From the NCBI GenBank assembly GCA_004796375.1, contig QZLA01000306.1, positions 36,123 through 100,122 on the forward strand: a stretch of 64,000 nucleotides of DNA, in the 5' to 3' direction. Under the pieces are notes generated by a model that worked only from the letters and a program-made list of their open reading frames with translations, searched no databases and was not told the DNA's origin. The DNA comes from Desulfobacteraceae bacterium. GTDB taxonomy: Bacteria; Desulfobacterota; Desulfobacteria; Desulfobacterales; Desulfobacteraceae. The position numbers and the translations under genes were made by a program. Of this stretch, positions 19,090-27,928 are shown one piece after another. How positions within the stretch are numbered: the stretch's first letter is position 1; each line of letters opens with the position of its first letter.

Positions 19090-19127
19090 CCGGGTTATTG
19101 ATCAAAACAGGTTTCATGATAACCCGG
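19090..19127. repeat. 9-bp inverted repeat in the cobO upstream region
   Basis: CCGGGTTAT (19090-19098) and ATAACCCGG (19119-19127) are perfect inverted copies with a 20-nt loop. They lie 120 nt before cobO and directly ahead of the possible small minus-strand gene. The role is unknown. No cobalamin-riboswitch core was seen here. Confidence 0.35.
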
Positions 19128-19250
19128 TATCAAAAGAATTCAACCCCATGTTTGAAAACCACTAAAGGGGATGCACCACTTGATTCAGGTCCCATCACGA
19201 TATATGTTTTAAGTAACCCTCTTCAATGAACCCCGGTAAGGAGGCAGTAT

Positions 19251-19808
19251 ATGGAAATCAAACGGCTCAAACCCGAAAAACCGCAGGGACTGGTGGTGGT
19301 CATCACGGGATATGGAAAAGGTAAAACCACCTCAGCCATGGGCATGGCACTCCGGGCCGCAGGACATCAGATGAAGGTGTGTATCATCCAGTTTATGAAA
19401 GGCGACCTTTATACCGGCGAGTGGGACAGCATCAAGCAACTGGCCCCCTTTGTGGAGATCCATGCGACCGGCAAAGGATTCTGCGGAATACAGGGGAATC
19501 CCTATCCCCATTCAGAGCACCGGAAAAACGCCCAGGATGCCGTTGATCTGGCCAAACAGAAAATCAGCGGCAAAGACTTTAACCTGGTGATCCTCGACGA
19601 GATCAACAATGCACTGAAACTGAAACTGGTGGATCTGGAGCAGGTTCTTGACCTTCTGGATCAGCGCCCGAAACAGATGCACCTGATTCTTACCGGCAGG
19701 GATGCCCATCCAAAGGTTGTTGAGATGGCCGATACCGTCAGTGAGGTCAGGGAGATCAAGCATGCCTATCAAAAGGAGATCGAACCCCAACCCGGTGTTG
19801 ATTATTGA
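19251..19808 (+). CDS. cobO: cob(I)yrinic acid a,c-diamide adenosyltransferase
   Basis: This enzyme (CobA/CobO/BtuR family) transfers the adenosyl group of ATP to reduced corrinoids and so makes coenzyme B12. The 185-residue protein starts with the modified P-loop GYGKGKTTSAMGMA and carries CIIQFMKGDLYTGEW, LVILDEINNALKL and HLILTGRDAHPKVVEMAD, all typical. A GGAGG ribosome site precedes the ATG. It stands alone, with no other cobalamin synthesis gene nearby. Confidence 0.93.
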   Translation: MEIKRLKPEKPQGLVVVITGYGKGKTTSAMGMALRAAGHQMKVCIIQFMKGDLYTGEWDSIKQLAPFVEIHATGKGFCGIQGNPYPHSEHRKNAQDAVDLAKQKISGKDFNLVILDEINNALKLKLVDLEQVLDLLDQRPKQMHLILTGRDAHPKVVEMADTVSEVREIKHAYQKEIEPQPGVDY

Positions 19809-19844
19809 CCCGGGTTATCAGAAAAGGTAAACCCACAAGAAAAA

Positions 19845-19885
19845 CCCGGTGTCCTGGAAACCATATTCCGGGACACCGGGCTTTC
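19845..19885. terminator. long hairpin between convergent cobO and trpB2
   Basis: The stem CCCGGTGTCCTGGAA (19845-19859) pairs with TTCCGGGACACCGGG (19866-19880), with one G-U pair and a 6-nt loop. AAAA precedes it and CTTTC follows, as expected for a bidirectional terminator. Confidence 0.82.
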
Positions 19886-19927
19886 ATGTTGGGAGCAGTT
19901 ACTGCTCCGGGGGAGGATTCGATGAAC

Positions 19928-21298
19928 CTATATTTTGGGGATGGGATGCCCCTCAAGGCTTATTTTACGTGACTCTTCCACATCCTGTGCAGAGAGTGCG
20001 ATATTCTGGAGTTCGCCTGCCAGAAATTTTTCATACCCGTTCAGATCCATAAGACCGTGTCCGCTCAGGTTAAAGATAATGACTTTCTCTTTTCCCTCTT
20101 CCTTGGCTTCCAATGCCTTTCTGATGGTTGCCGCTACGGCATGGCTGGTTTCCGGCGCCACAATCAACCCTTCGGTTCTTGAGAACATCATGGCCGCCTC
20201 ATAACACTCCAATTGCTTCAGGGCCATGGGGGTCATGAGACCGGCTTCAACGGCATGGGATACCAGCGGGGCCATCCCGTGATACCGCAGCCCGCCGGCA
20301 TGGATGGGTGCCGGGATGAATTTGTGACCCAGGGAATGCATGGGCAGCATGGGGGTCATCTTGGCCACATCACCATGGTCATAGGAAAAATCGGTCATGG
20401 TCAGTGTCGGGCATGATGCCGGCTCAACCGGAATGATTTCAATATTATCACCATTGATTTTGTCATAGGCAAACGGAAACGCCAGACCGGCAAAATTACT
20501 ACCGCCGCCGGCACAACCGATAACGGTGTCTACTTTCTTGATACCCGCCTTTTCAAGCTGTTTTTTGGCCTCAAGCCCGATGATGGTCTGATGCAGCATC
20601 ACGTGATTTAAAACACTTCCCAGAGAATACCGGGTCTGACCGGTTTCATCACCCACGGCCTGTTCAATGGCCTCGGAAATAGCGATCCCGAGACTTCCCG
20701 GGGTATCCGGCATTTGCTCAAGGATCTCCCGGCCGACGGCGGTCTCTGTGCTCGGGCTGGCCACACAATTGCCGCCCCAGGTCTGCATCAATACTTTTCT
20801 GAAAGGCTTTTGATCAAAACTGACGCGGACCATGAACACCTTGCACTCCAGCCCCAACATGCCGCAGGCATAGGACAGGGCAGATCCCCATTGCCCGGCA
20901 CCGGTTTCCGTGGTCAGGCGCTTGATACCAAACTCTTTATTGTACCAGGCCTGGGCCACGGCGGTGTTGGGCTTGTGGCTTCCTGCCGGGGAAACACTCT
21001 CATTTTTATAAAAAATTTTGGCCGGCGTATCCAGGGCCTTTTCAAGATGAACCGCACGGTGAAGGGGAGAGGGGCGCCAGCGGTAAAGCAGATCAAGAAC
21101 ACCGTCAGGAATATCCACCCACCGTTCCGTGGTGACTTCCTGCTCGATCAGGTTCATGGGGAAAACCGCAGCCAGCATATCCGGGCTGATCGGCTGTCCA
21201 TCCTGCCCCAGGGGCGGATTAACCGTTCCCGGAAGGTCTACTGCCAGGTTATACCACTGCCGGGGGATTTCATCTTCACTCAAATAAATTTTCTGCAT
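19928..21298 (-). CDS. trpB: TrpB2-type tryptophan synthase beta chain
   Basis: This PLP enzyme joins indole and serine to tryptophan. The 456 residues and N-terminal extension mark it as the longer TrpB2 form. The PLP-lysine motif is SPAGSHKPNTA (K109), and the phosphate-binding loop is GCAGGGSNFAG. TrpB2 often occurs without TrpA, and no trpA or other trp gene is adjacent. It starts 35 nt from a pair of operator-like palindromes and is likely controlled by them. AGGGAGAG lies just before the ATG. Confidence 0.93.
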   Translation of the reverse strand: MQKIYLSEDEIPRQWYNLAVDLPGTVNPPLGQDGQPISPDMLAAVFPMNLIEQEVTTERWVDIPDGVLDLLYRWRPSPLHRAVHLEKALDTPAKIFYKNESVSPAGSHKPNTAVAQAWYNKEFGIKRLTTETGAGQWGSALSYACGMLGLECKVFMVRVSFDQKPFRKVLMQTWGGNCVASPSTETAVGREILEQMPDTPGSLGIAISEAIEQAVGDETGQTRYSLGSVLNHVMLHQTIIGLEAKKQLEKAGIKKVDTVIGCAGGGSNFAGLAFPFAYDKINGDNIEIIPVEPASCPTLTMTDFSYDHGDVAKMTPMLPMHSLGHKFIPAPIHAGGLRYHGMAPLVSHAVEAGLMTPMALKQLECYEAAMMFSRTEGLIVAPETSHAVAATIRKALEAKEEGKEKVIIFNLSGHGLMDLNGYEKFLAGELQNIALSAQDVEESRKISLEGHPIPKI

Positions 21299-21332
21299 GT
21301 CGCTCTCCCTAATTAGTCATCATCATTGCAAG

Positions 21333-21389
21333 TGTTTCTTTTTATAGAAACACAGCACAGTTTCTACACATAGAAACATAATTTGTCAA
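21333..21389 (-). promoter_or_regulatory. trpB2 promoter with two operator palindromes
   Basis: Reading the minus strand, TTGACA (21384-21389) and TAGAAA (21361-21366) are 17 nt apart. Two palindromes of the form GTTTCT-N6-AGAAAC lie at 21360-21377, overlapping the -10 box and spacer, and at 21334-21351, just after the expected transcription start. Their centres are 26 bp apart. This is the arrangement of a repressor with two dimer sites. The regulator is not known. Confidence 0.65.
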
Positions 21390-21506
21390 GACAAATCCGC
21401 AGGCCATGTCAGAAAGCTGTGGGAAAGATTGTATTCCACTGTGTGATACGGTATGATGTGATGATGATCGTTGCCTTAAATAACCCATACCTCCCAAAGC
21501 CTTGCT

Positions 21507-23333
21507 GTGTATCTGCCCACCACCCGTGACGAAATAAAGGCCATGGGCTGGGACGCACCTGATATTATCCTGGTCACTGGAGATACCTATATCGACTCCC
21601 CGTTTATCGGTACGGCCGTGATCGGAAAATTCCTGATGAAACATGGTTTCCGTGTCGGTGTCATTGCCCAGCCCGGTCTGGATGCGGCGGATGATATCCG
21701 GCGGCTTGGCGAACCCAAACTGTTCTGGGGCGTGACTGCGGGGTCTGTAGACTCCATGGTGGCCAACTATACGGCCTTGAAAAAAAAACGGCGATCCGAT
21801 GATTATACCCCCGGCGGAGTCAACAACCAGAGACCCGACCGGGCCTCAATTGCCTACACCAACCTGATCCGGCAGCACTTCAAGCCGTGCAGACCCATCG
21901 TCCTTGGTGGAATCGAAGCCAGTCTGAGACGAATTGCCCATTTTGATTTCTGGTCCAACAGGATCCGCAGATCGATCCTGTTTGATGCCAAGGCCGACTA
22001 TCTCATTTTCGGTATGGCCCGCCAGTCAATCCTGGACCTGGCCAAATTCCTTGCGAAGACGCGTGAAGAACCTTCAAGCAATGCTCTGCACAACGATATG
22101 GAACGACTCCTTGGAATACGGGGGCTGGGATTTATCTCCAAGACACCGCCTGCCCCCGCCCATGGGTATGAGGAACTGCCCTCGTTTGATCAGGTTAAAC
22201 ACAATACCGATCAGCTGATTCATAGTTTTGACCGGTTTTACCGGAATACCGATCCTATCACTGCAAAGGGGTTGGTCCAGGCTCACGGGGACCGGTTCCT
22301 GGTTCTCAACCCGCCGGAACACCACCCCTCCCAGACCGAGCTGGATGAGATGTATGACCTGGCGTACGAGCGAGACGTCCATCCCTATTACCGGGCCATG
22401 GGACCGGTCAGGGCCATGAATACCATCCGCTTTTCCATTCCCACCCACCAGGGGTGCTATGGCGAGTGTCATTTCTGTGCCATCGGGGTCCACCAGGGAC
22501 GGACTGTCACGTGGCGCAGTGAAGCCTCCATTCTGCGTGAGGCCAGACAGTTGACCCGGCTTGAGGGCTTTAAGGGATATATCCATGACCTTGGGGGGCC
22601 CACGGCAAACATGTACGGGTTTGAATGCAAGAAAAAGATGGAAAAGGGCGTGTGCCAGGACAAGCGATGCCTGTTCCCCAAGACCTGTCCGTCACTGAAA
22701 CCGGATCATTCAAGCCAAATCCGCCTCTTAAAGAAACTTGAGGCCGTCCCCGGGATTAAAAAGGTGTTTGTGGGGTCTGGCGTACGGTATGATCTCATCC
22801 TTGCAGATCCCAGACACGGCAGTGGTTACCTTGATAAAATCGTGACCGATCATATCAGTGGCCAGATGAAGATTGCACCCGAGCACGTCCTGCCCCATGT
22901 CCTCGAACTCATGGGCAAACCGGGCGCCGATACCCTTGCCGCTTTCAAACAACGGTTCGATGGCCTGTCAAAAACAGCCGGAAAAAAACAGTTTCTCACC
23001 TATTACCTGATTGCGGCCCATCCCGGATGCACCCGTTCTGATATGGTTCAGTTGAAAGCATTCACCCAAAAACATCTGAAGATCAACCCGGAGCAGGTCC
23101 AGATCTTTACCCCTACGCCATCCACCTGGTCTACCCTCATGTATGCCACAGGGAAAAATCCGTTTTCAGGCAGGCCGATATTTGTGGAAAAAGCGGCCCG
23201 GGAGAAACAGGCGCAAAAAGATGTGATCACCCGGAAAACCGCAGTGTCAAAACCCACACCGACCAAGCGCACCCGTTCGGGCACGCCCGCCACTTGGGGC
23301 AACAAAAAGCAGCACCGTTTGAAGCGGCGCTGA
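21507..23333 (+). CDS. YgiQ family radical SAM protein
   Basis: This 608-residue protein has the radical SAM motif GCYGECHFCAIG (C317, C321, C324) behind the long N-terminal domain typical of YgiQ (WDAPDIILVTGDTYIDSP, LGGIEASLRRIAHFDFWS). The last 60 residues form a basic tail. The function of the family is not established. The start is GTG at 21507: an in-frame TAA lies nine codons upstream, so no longer form is possible. An A9 run at 21780-21788 encodes LKKKRR and could slip. It converges on the PilZ gene with stops 1 nt apart. Confidence 0.9.
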   Translation: MYLPTTRDEIKAMGWDAPDIILVTGDTYIDSPFIGTAVIGKFLMKHGFRVGVIAQPGLDAADDIRRLGEPKLFWGVTAGSVDSMVANYTALKKKRRSDDYTPGGVNNQRPDRASIAYTNLIRQHFKPCRPIVLGGIEASLRRIAHFDFWSNRIRRSILFDAKADYLIFGMARQSILDLAKFLAKTREEPSSNALHNDMERLLGIRGLGFISKTPPAPAHGYEELPSFDQVKHNTDQLIHSFDRFYRNTDPITAKGLVQAHGDRFLVLNPPEHHPSQTELDEMYDLAYERDVHPYYRAMGPVRAMNTIRFSIPTHQGCYGECHFCAIGVHQGRTVTWRSEASILREARQLTRLEGFKGYIHDLGGPTANMYGFECKKKMEKGVCQDKRCLFPKTCPSLKPDHSSQIRLLKKLEAVPGIKKVFVGSGVRYDLILADPRHGSGYLDKIVTDHISGQMKIAPEHVLPHVLELMGKPGADTLAAFKQRFDGLSKTAGKKQFLTYYLIAAHPGCTRSDMVQLKAFTQKHLKINPEQVQIFTPTPSTWSTLMYATGKNPFSGRPIFVEKAAREKQAQKDVITRKTAVSKPTPTKRTRSGTPATWGNKKQHRLKRR

Positions 23334-23343
23334 ATCAGCGCAT
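23326..23343. terminator. palindrome covering both stop codons of convergent ygiQ and pilZ-type genes
   Basis: GCGCT-GAATC-AGCGC spans the two stop codons and is the only non-coding sequence between the genes. No T-run follows on either strand, so termination by this element is only a suggestion. Confidence 0.35.
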
Positions 23344-23682
23344 AAACCCCAATGTCTCGATCAGTTTCCTGACTGCATCGAGAAAGACCGGATCAGGCGC
23401 AATGAACTTGAAGCCGGTGATGGTGTACTTGGGGTTGGCATCTTTCTCAGCCCACAGGCTTCGGGCCGTGAATCCGGGATTGGCCTTTCCTCGCGGCTGA
23501 AGGGATTCACCCGGGTCAATTTCGAGATCAAACGTCTGGTTGAGCCCAATGGGGGTTTCGGACAGTATCAACACGCCTTCAAGAGAAATATCGGCCACCA
23601 CCCCTAACAATTTCCCTGAATTCCGGTCAAACACCTTCAGATATAACAGGAGATGCCGTCGCTGTGATCCTCTTTTCTCCAT
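23335..23682 (-). CDS. PilZ-domain protein
   Basis: This 115-residue protein has a PilZ-like beta-barrel. It has the N-terminal RGSQRRHLLLYLKVFDRNSG with RxxxR-like basic residues, then GVVADISLEGVLILSE (the DxSxxG-type motif) and the final FKFIAPDP strand. PilZ domains bind cyclic di-GMP and control motility or surface traits. The ATG at 23682 is preceded by GGAGGTTAGG; an upstream extension to 23751 lacks conserved content. A diguanylate cyclase is encoded about 4 kb away. Confidence 0.8.
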   Translation of the reverse strand: MEKRGSQRRHLLLYLKVFDRNSGKLLGVVADISLEGVLILSETPIGLNQTFDLEIDPGESLQPRGKANPGFTARSLWAEKDANPKYTITGFKFIAPDPVFLDAVRKLIETLGFMR

Positions 23683-23849
23683 CCTAACCTCCTGCAGTTT
23701 CAGGATTAGATATACCCCTTTTTCATGGAAATAAAAATATCTGATTGACAAAAAAAAATAAATGGTTTAACCATTCAAATAGTCATCCCAAAAAACATTC
23801 ATATTTTCAAAATCAAACCGACGGGTATGACACTTTAGGAGAGACAGAT

Positions 23850-25925
23850 ATGACTGAAAACAGAATCCACACCCATCCGGTGCTTGACGTGCCGGAAGCG
23901 GCGTGTGTGTCATTTTACTGGAACAAGGAAAAACTGGTCGCCCGCAAAGATGAAATGATATCATCCGCCCTGTTTGCCAACGGGATAAAGATATTCGGGC
24001 ATCATCACAAAGACGGCTCTGCCCAGGGTATTTTCTGTGCCAATGGGCAGTGCGCCAAATGCACGGTCATTGCCAATGGCATCCCGGTCAAAGCGTGCAT
24101 GACCCCGGTGATGGAAAACATGATGGTTCAGAGCGTTGAAGGGCTTCCCAAACTGCCTGATGTGGATGGAAATCCGCGGATCAGCGACATTGAACATGTC
24201 GAGACGGATGTATTGATTATCGGCGGCGGACCTGCCGGACTGTCTGCATCGATCCAGCTTGAGGAACACGGTATCGATGCGATACTGGTGGATGACAAGG
24301 ACCGCCTGGGCGGAAAACTGGTACTCCAGACCCACAAATTCTTTGGTTCGGTTGAAGACTCCTACGCCGGCATGCGCGGTATGGATATCGGGGATATGCT
24401 GGCTGAAAAAATCGAAACCAGCACCCACATCAAGGTATGGAAAAACAGCACCGTGCTGTATGTATTTGACGATAAAAAAGTAGGGATTTTAAAGGACGGG
24501 GTATACAAACTGGTAACACCAAAGATCGTTCTGAATGCTGCCGGTGCCCGGGAGAAATACTTACGGTTTAAAGGCAATGCCCTTCCCGGTGTCTACGGTG
24601 CGGGTGCATTCCAGACCCTGGTGAACCGGGACCTGGTCCGTCCGACTGAAAAACTGTTCATTGTCGGGGGAGGCAATGTGGGGATCATCGCAGGTTACCA
24701 TGCACTGCAGGCCGGCATCAATGTGGTGGGCCTGGCCGAAGCCATGCCCCGGTGCGGTGGCTATGCGGTTCATGAAGACAAGCTCAAACGCCTGGGTGTC
24801 CCCATATACACGTCCCATTCCATTGTATCGGCCAATGGAGATGAATCGGTCAAATCGGTGACCATCGCTGAAGTGGATGCGTCATTCCAGGTAATCGACG
24901 GTACACACAAGACCTTTGAGTGCGACACCATCCTGATTGCCGTGGGACTGGAATCGGTATCCGAATTCACGGATGAGGCCGAAAGTGCCGGCATCAAAGT
25001 ATTTGCCGCCGGTGATGCCGCCGAGATTGCGGAAGCCTCGTCTGCCATGTTCAACGGCAAGATTGCCGGCCTTCAGATCGTCAAGGAGTTCAAATCTGAC
25101 GTCGGAGATATCCCTGACAGCTGGTATGAAAAAGCAGATATACTCAAATCCCATCCCGGATCCCCTGAAGAACTGGTGGCCTGCGGTGATGAAAACGGTA
25201 TTTTTCCGGTCATTCACTGCAAGCAGGAGATCCCCTGCAACCCCTGCTCCACTGTGTGTGAAGAGGGCTCCATCACCATGACGGGTGACCCCATTAAAGG
25301 ACGACCGGTATTTGAGGGCGCGTGTAAAGGGTGCATGAAATGCCTGGCCATCTGCCCGGGACTGGCCATCACACTGGTGGATTACCGCAAAGACAGCGAT
25401 CATCCCACGGTATTTTTACCCTATGAAGTCTATAATTTCCCCGTGGAAAAGGGAGACGTGATCGACTGCGTGGATGTAGACGGCAACCCGCTGGGTCGGC
25501 TGCAGGTGCTGGGTGCCCGTGCCACCAAGGACAGCAACCGCACTCAGATTGTCCGGATCAAGGCCCCCAAAGAGATCGCCAAAAAGATCGTTGCCTTTAC
25601 CGTCCAGAAGATCGATGTGACCCTGCCGCTCAAGGAAGCTGTCCCTGCAGAGCATATCAGGGACGATGAAATCGTGTGCCTGTGTGAAATGGTTACCGCC
25701 GGGCAGATCAGGGCCCTGGTCCGCAAAGGCGTTACCGACATGAACCAGATCAAGGCCATCACCCGGGCCGGCATGGGCCCCTGCGGGTACAAGACCTGTG
25801 AAAATCTCATGAAGCAGATTTTCTGGGCGGAAAAGATCTCCCAGGAGGAGATGGTCCTCAATACCCGACGGCCGCTTTTTGTTGAAGTCCCCTTAGGTAA
25901 ATTTGCGAATGGAGGTTCAAAATGA
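23850..25925 (+). CDS. iron-sulfur flavoprotein, alpha subunit of a two-subunit amine/amino-acid dehydrogenase
   Basis: This 691-residue protein has several modules. Residues 18-100 form a [2Fe-2S] domain (C63, C68, C71, C83). An FAD/NAD-binding domain follows, starting VLIIGGGPAGLSAS at 121. Two [4Fe-4S] motifs come next: CKQEIPCNPCSTVC and CKGCMKCLAICP. A C-terminal BFD-like [2Fe-2S] module carries CLCEMVTAGQIRAL and GPCGYKTC. This combines HcnA- and HcnB-like parts with a ferredoxin, as in dye-linked proline/opine/sarcosine-type dehydrogenases. It would pass electrons from the beta subunit to the membrane pool. The start at 23850 has GGAGAGA upstream. The stop overlaps the next gene. Confidence 0.82.
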   Translation: MTENRIHTHPVLDVPEAACVSFYWNKEKLVARKDEMISSALFANGIKIFGHHHKDGSAQGIFCANGQCAKCTVIANGIPVKACMTPVMENMMVQSVEGLPKLPDVDGNPRISDIEHVETDVLIIGGGPAGLSASIQLEEHGIDAILVDDKDRLGGKLVLQTHKFFGSVEDSYAGMRGMDIGDMLAEKIETSTHIKVWKNSTVLYVFDDKKVGILKDGVYKLVTPKIVLNAAGAREKYLRFKGNALPGVYGAGAFQTLVNRDLVRPTEKLFIVGGGNVGIIAGYHALQAGINVVGLAEAMPRCGGYAVHEDKLKRLGVPIYTSHSIVSANGDESVKSVTIAEVDASFQVIDGTHKTFECDTILIAVGLESVSEFTDEAESAGIKVFAAGDAAEIAEASSAMFNGKIAGLQIVKEFKSDVGDIPDSWYEKADILKSHPGSPEELVACGDENGIFPVIHCKQEIPCNPCSTVCEEGSITMTGDPIKGRPVFEGACKGCMKCLAICPGLAITLVDYRKDSDHPTVFLPYEVYNFPVEKGDVIDCVDVDGNPLGRLQVLGARATKDSNRTQIVRIKAPKEIAKKIVAFTVQKIDVTLPLKEAVPAEHIRDDEIVCLCEMVTAGQIRALVRKGVTDMNQIKAITRAGMGPCGYKTCENLMKQIFWAEKISQEEMVLNTRRPLFVEVPLGKFANGGSK

Positions 25926-27085
25926 AAACCTATGACGCCATCGTCATCGGCGCCGGATCTGTCGGTGTTCCGACCGCATTGAGCCTGGCCGAAGAAAAAC
26001 TGTCCGTCCTGGTCATTGACGCCCTGCCCTCCTGCGGACAGGGCCAGAATAAAAAAGCGATCGGCGGTATCCGGGCCACCCATTCAGACAAGGGTAAAAT
26101 CACGGTCGCCCAGCGGAGTATTGAAATCTTTTCCACCTGGGAAGAGCTGCATGGAGACGATATCGGATGGATTGCCAACGGCTACTCCTTCCCTGCCTAT
26201 ACCCCTGGTGATGCCGAAAAGCTCAAGGATCTGATGAAAATCCAGAAGTCCTTTAACCTGAATATCGAGTGGCTCTCCCCGGAAGAATACCAGGAGATTG
26301 TTCCGGGGATCAACATGGAAAACCTCCAGGGGTCCACCTTTTCACCGGAAGATGGCAGTGCCTCTCCCTTGCTGGCCATCAATGCGTTCTATTTTAAAAG
26401 TGTCAGCCACGGTGCTGAATACCGGTTTAATGAAAAGGTCACGGCCATTACTCCCGGAACAGGTGAATTCCGGGTCACGACCGACAAAGGTGAATATACC
26501 GGTCATAAGCTGATCAACACCGCGGGCAACTACGCCCGGCAGATCGGCGCCCTGCTGGACCTGGACCTGCCGGTCACCCCGGACAGCCATGAAGGGGCGG
26601 TCTCTGAACCGGTCCAGCGGTTCTTCGGCCCCATGATCGTGGATCTGAGACCGGCCCATGATCCGGCCACTGAAGATTCGGCAAATTACTATTTTTACCA
26701 GAACCAGGAGGGTCATGTGATCTTCTGCCTGACCCCCAAGCACCTCATCACCGGGGATGCCAGTGAAGCCACCTCCATATTCCTGCCCCAGGTGGCCAAG
26801 CGCATGGTATCGCTCTTTCCGAAGCTGGCCAACCTGAAGGTGAGACGGACCTGGCGCGGACAGTATCCCATGACCCCGGACGGCTTCCCCATTGTCGGTG
26901 AGACCCGTGAGTACCCCGGCTTAATCAATGCCATCGGCATGTGCGGACAAGGGTACATGCTTGGCCCGGGCCTGGGTGAACTTCTGGTCCGTACGGTAAC
27001 CGGAAGCCTGAGTGAGGAGGACCGGGAAGTGCTGAGCCACTTTGACCTGTACCGGGACTTTACCGGCACCGAACAGTTCAAATAG
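25922..27085 (+). CDS. FAD-dependent oxidoreductase (DAO family), beta subunit
   Basis: This 387-residue D-amino-acid-oxidase-type flavoprotein has the dinucleotide fold at the N-terminus (DAIVIGAGSVGVPTA), GGIRATHSDKGK near the flavin, and the C-terminal RRTWRGQYPMTPDGFPIVG and GMCGQGYMLGPGLGELL. Family members oxidise secondary amines or amino acids such as sarcosine, glycine, proline or D-amino acids. The 4-nt overlap with the alpha gene supports one complex. The substrate cannot be read. A FadR-type regulator follows. Confidence 0.85.
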   Translation: MKTYDAIVIGAGSVGVPTALSLAEEKLSVLVIDALPSCGQGQNKKAIGGIRATHSDKGKITVAQRSIEIFSTWEELHGDDIGWIANGYSFPAYTPGDAEKLKDLMKIQKSFNLNIEWLSPEEYQEIVPGINMENLQGSTFSPEDGSASPLLAINAFYFKSVSHGAEYRFNEKVTAITPGTGEFRVTTDKGEYTGHKLINTAGNYARQIGALLDLDLPVTPDSHEGAVSEPVQRFFGPMIVDLRPAHDPATEDSANYYFYQNQEGHVIFCLTPKHLITGDASEATSIFLPQVAKRMVSLFPKLANLKVRRTWRGQYPMTPDGFPIVGETREYPGLINAIGMCGQGYMLGPGLGELLVRTVTGSLSEEDREVLSHFDLYRDFTGTEQFK

Positions 27086-27105
27086 GCGCCCGCACTTTGA
27101 TTTGA

Positions 27106-27146
27106 AAATCAACCGGATATGCCCTACATATCTGGTTGATTTTTTC
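27106..27146 (+). terminator. rho-independent terminator after the dehydrogenase operon
   Basis: AATCAACCGGATATG pairs with CATATCTGGTTGATT (one G-U pair, short loop), followed by TTTTT. It lies 20 nt after the stop and before the regulator gene. Confidence 0.9.
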
Positions 27147-27190
27147 AAATATTTTTATTAAGTCCTTGTAGATCACAAAGGATGGATAGG

Positions 27191-27904
27191 ATGATATTTA
27201 AAAAAGCCAAACAGAGTCGGGTATTCCAGGATGTGGTAGAACAGATCCAGGATGCGATCCTGGAGGGCAAACTCAAACCCGGCAGCAAACTTCCGGCTGA
27301 ACGAGAACTCAAGGACATGTTCAACACCAGCAGGGGTACCCTGCGCGAAGCCTTGAGGGTTCTGGAGCAGAAAGGACTGATCGAGATCAAACTCGGTGTG
27401 TCCGGCGGTGCGATTGTCAAAGAGGTCGGCACCGACCCCATTGCCGAATCACTGGCTCTATTGGTGCAGTCCGGCAATATCTCACTGGATGACCTGTACG
27501 AGTTCAGGATCAAGCTGGAGGGCGGACTGGCCGAACTGGCCGCCCAGCGGGCTACACCAGAGGACATCCGCCAGATGAGAGAGATGATGGCCGAGGCCAA
27601 GGCCTGTATTGACAAGGATGATATCGACGGTTTTCTCATTGTGGACGAAGACATGCATAATTTCCTGGGCCGTATCTCCAGAAACACGGTGTTCCAGTTT
27701 GTACAGAAAAGCATCCATGACAACATCCACAACTACTACAACACCTTTCTGCCCATGGATAAGGCATCCTGTATCGAGAACTACAATGATTTTGAACAGA
27801 TCATCCAGGCCCTTGAAAACAAAGACTCACAAACCGCATCCCGCCTGGTCATGGACCATGTTCACCGGTTCAACCTGAAAATGGTCGTTGAACCGCTGAC
27901 CTGA
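27191..27904 (+). CDS. FadR/GntR-family transcriptional regulator
   Basis: This protein of about 237 residues has an N-terminal winged helix (LKPGSKLPAERELKDMFNTSRGTLREALRVLEQKGLIE split as LPAERELKDMF and TSRGTLREALRVLE) and a C-terminal FCD ligand domain with its metal-binding His/Asp set (EFRIKLEGGLAELAAQ, DEDMHNFLG, VMDHVHRF). Such regulators sense acids or amino acids. It likely controls the preceding dehydrogenase genes. ATGs at 27182 and 27191 are both in frame; AAAGG has normal spacing only to the second. Confidence 0.88.
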   Translation: MIFKKAKQSRVFQDVVEQIQDAILEGKLKPGSKLPAERELKDMFNTSRGTLREALRVLEQKGLIEIKLGVSGGAIVKEVGTDPIAESLALLVQSGNISLDDLYEFRIKLEGGLAELAAQRATPEDIRQMREMMAEAKACIDKDDIDGFLIVDEDMHNFLGRISRNTVFQFVQKSIHDNIHNYYNTFLPMDKASCIENYNDFEQIIQALENKDSQTASRLVMDHVHRFNLKMVVEPLT

Positions 27905-27928
27905 GCGGGTCTTTTCTAAAGGCCCTGC

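Noticed and set aside
18946..19250. Cobalamin riboswitch or tRNA upstream of cobO
   Set aside because: Only a 9-bp inverted repeat is present; no riboswitch core, cloverleaf or CCA-like end was found.
21780..21788. A9 run in the ygiQ-type gene as a programmed frameshift site
   Set aside because: The zero frame continues for the full family length, and no alternative downstream frame encodes a recognisable domain.
27905..27928. Terminator between the FadR-type gene and the diguanylate cyclase
   Set aside because: Only a short stem (GGGTCTTT/AAAGGCCC with a 3-nt loop) is possible in 24 nt, with no T-run; too weak to list.
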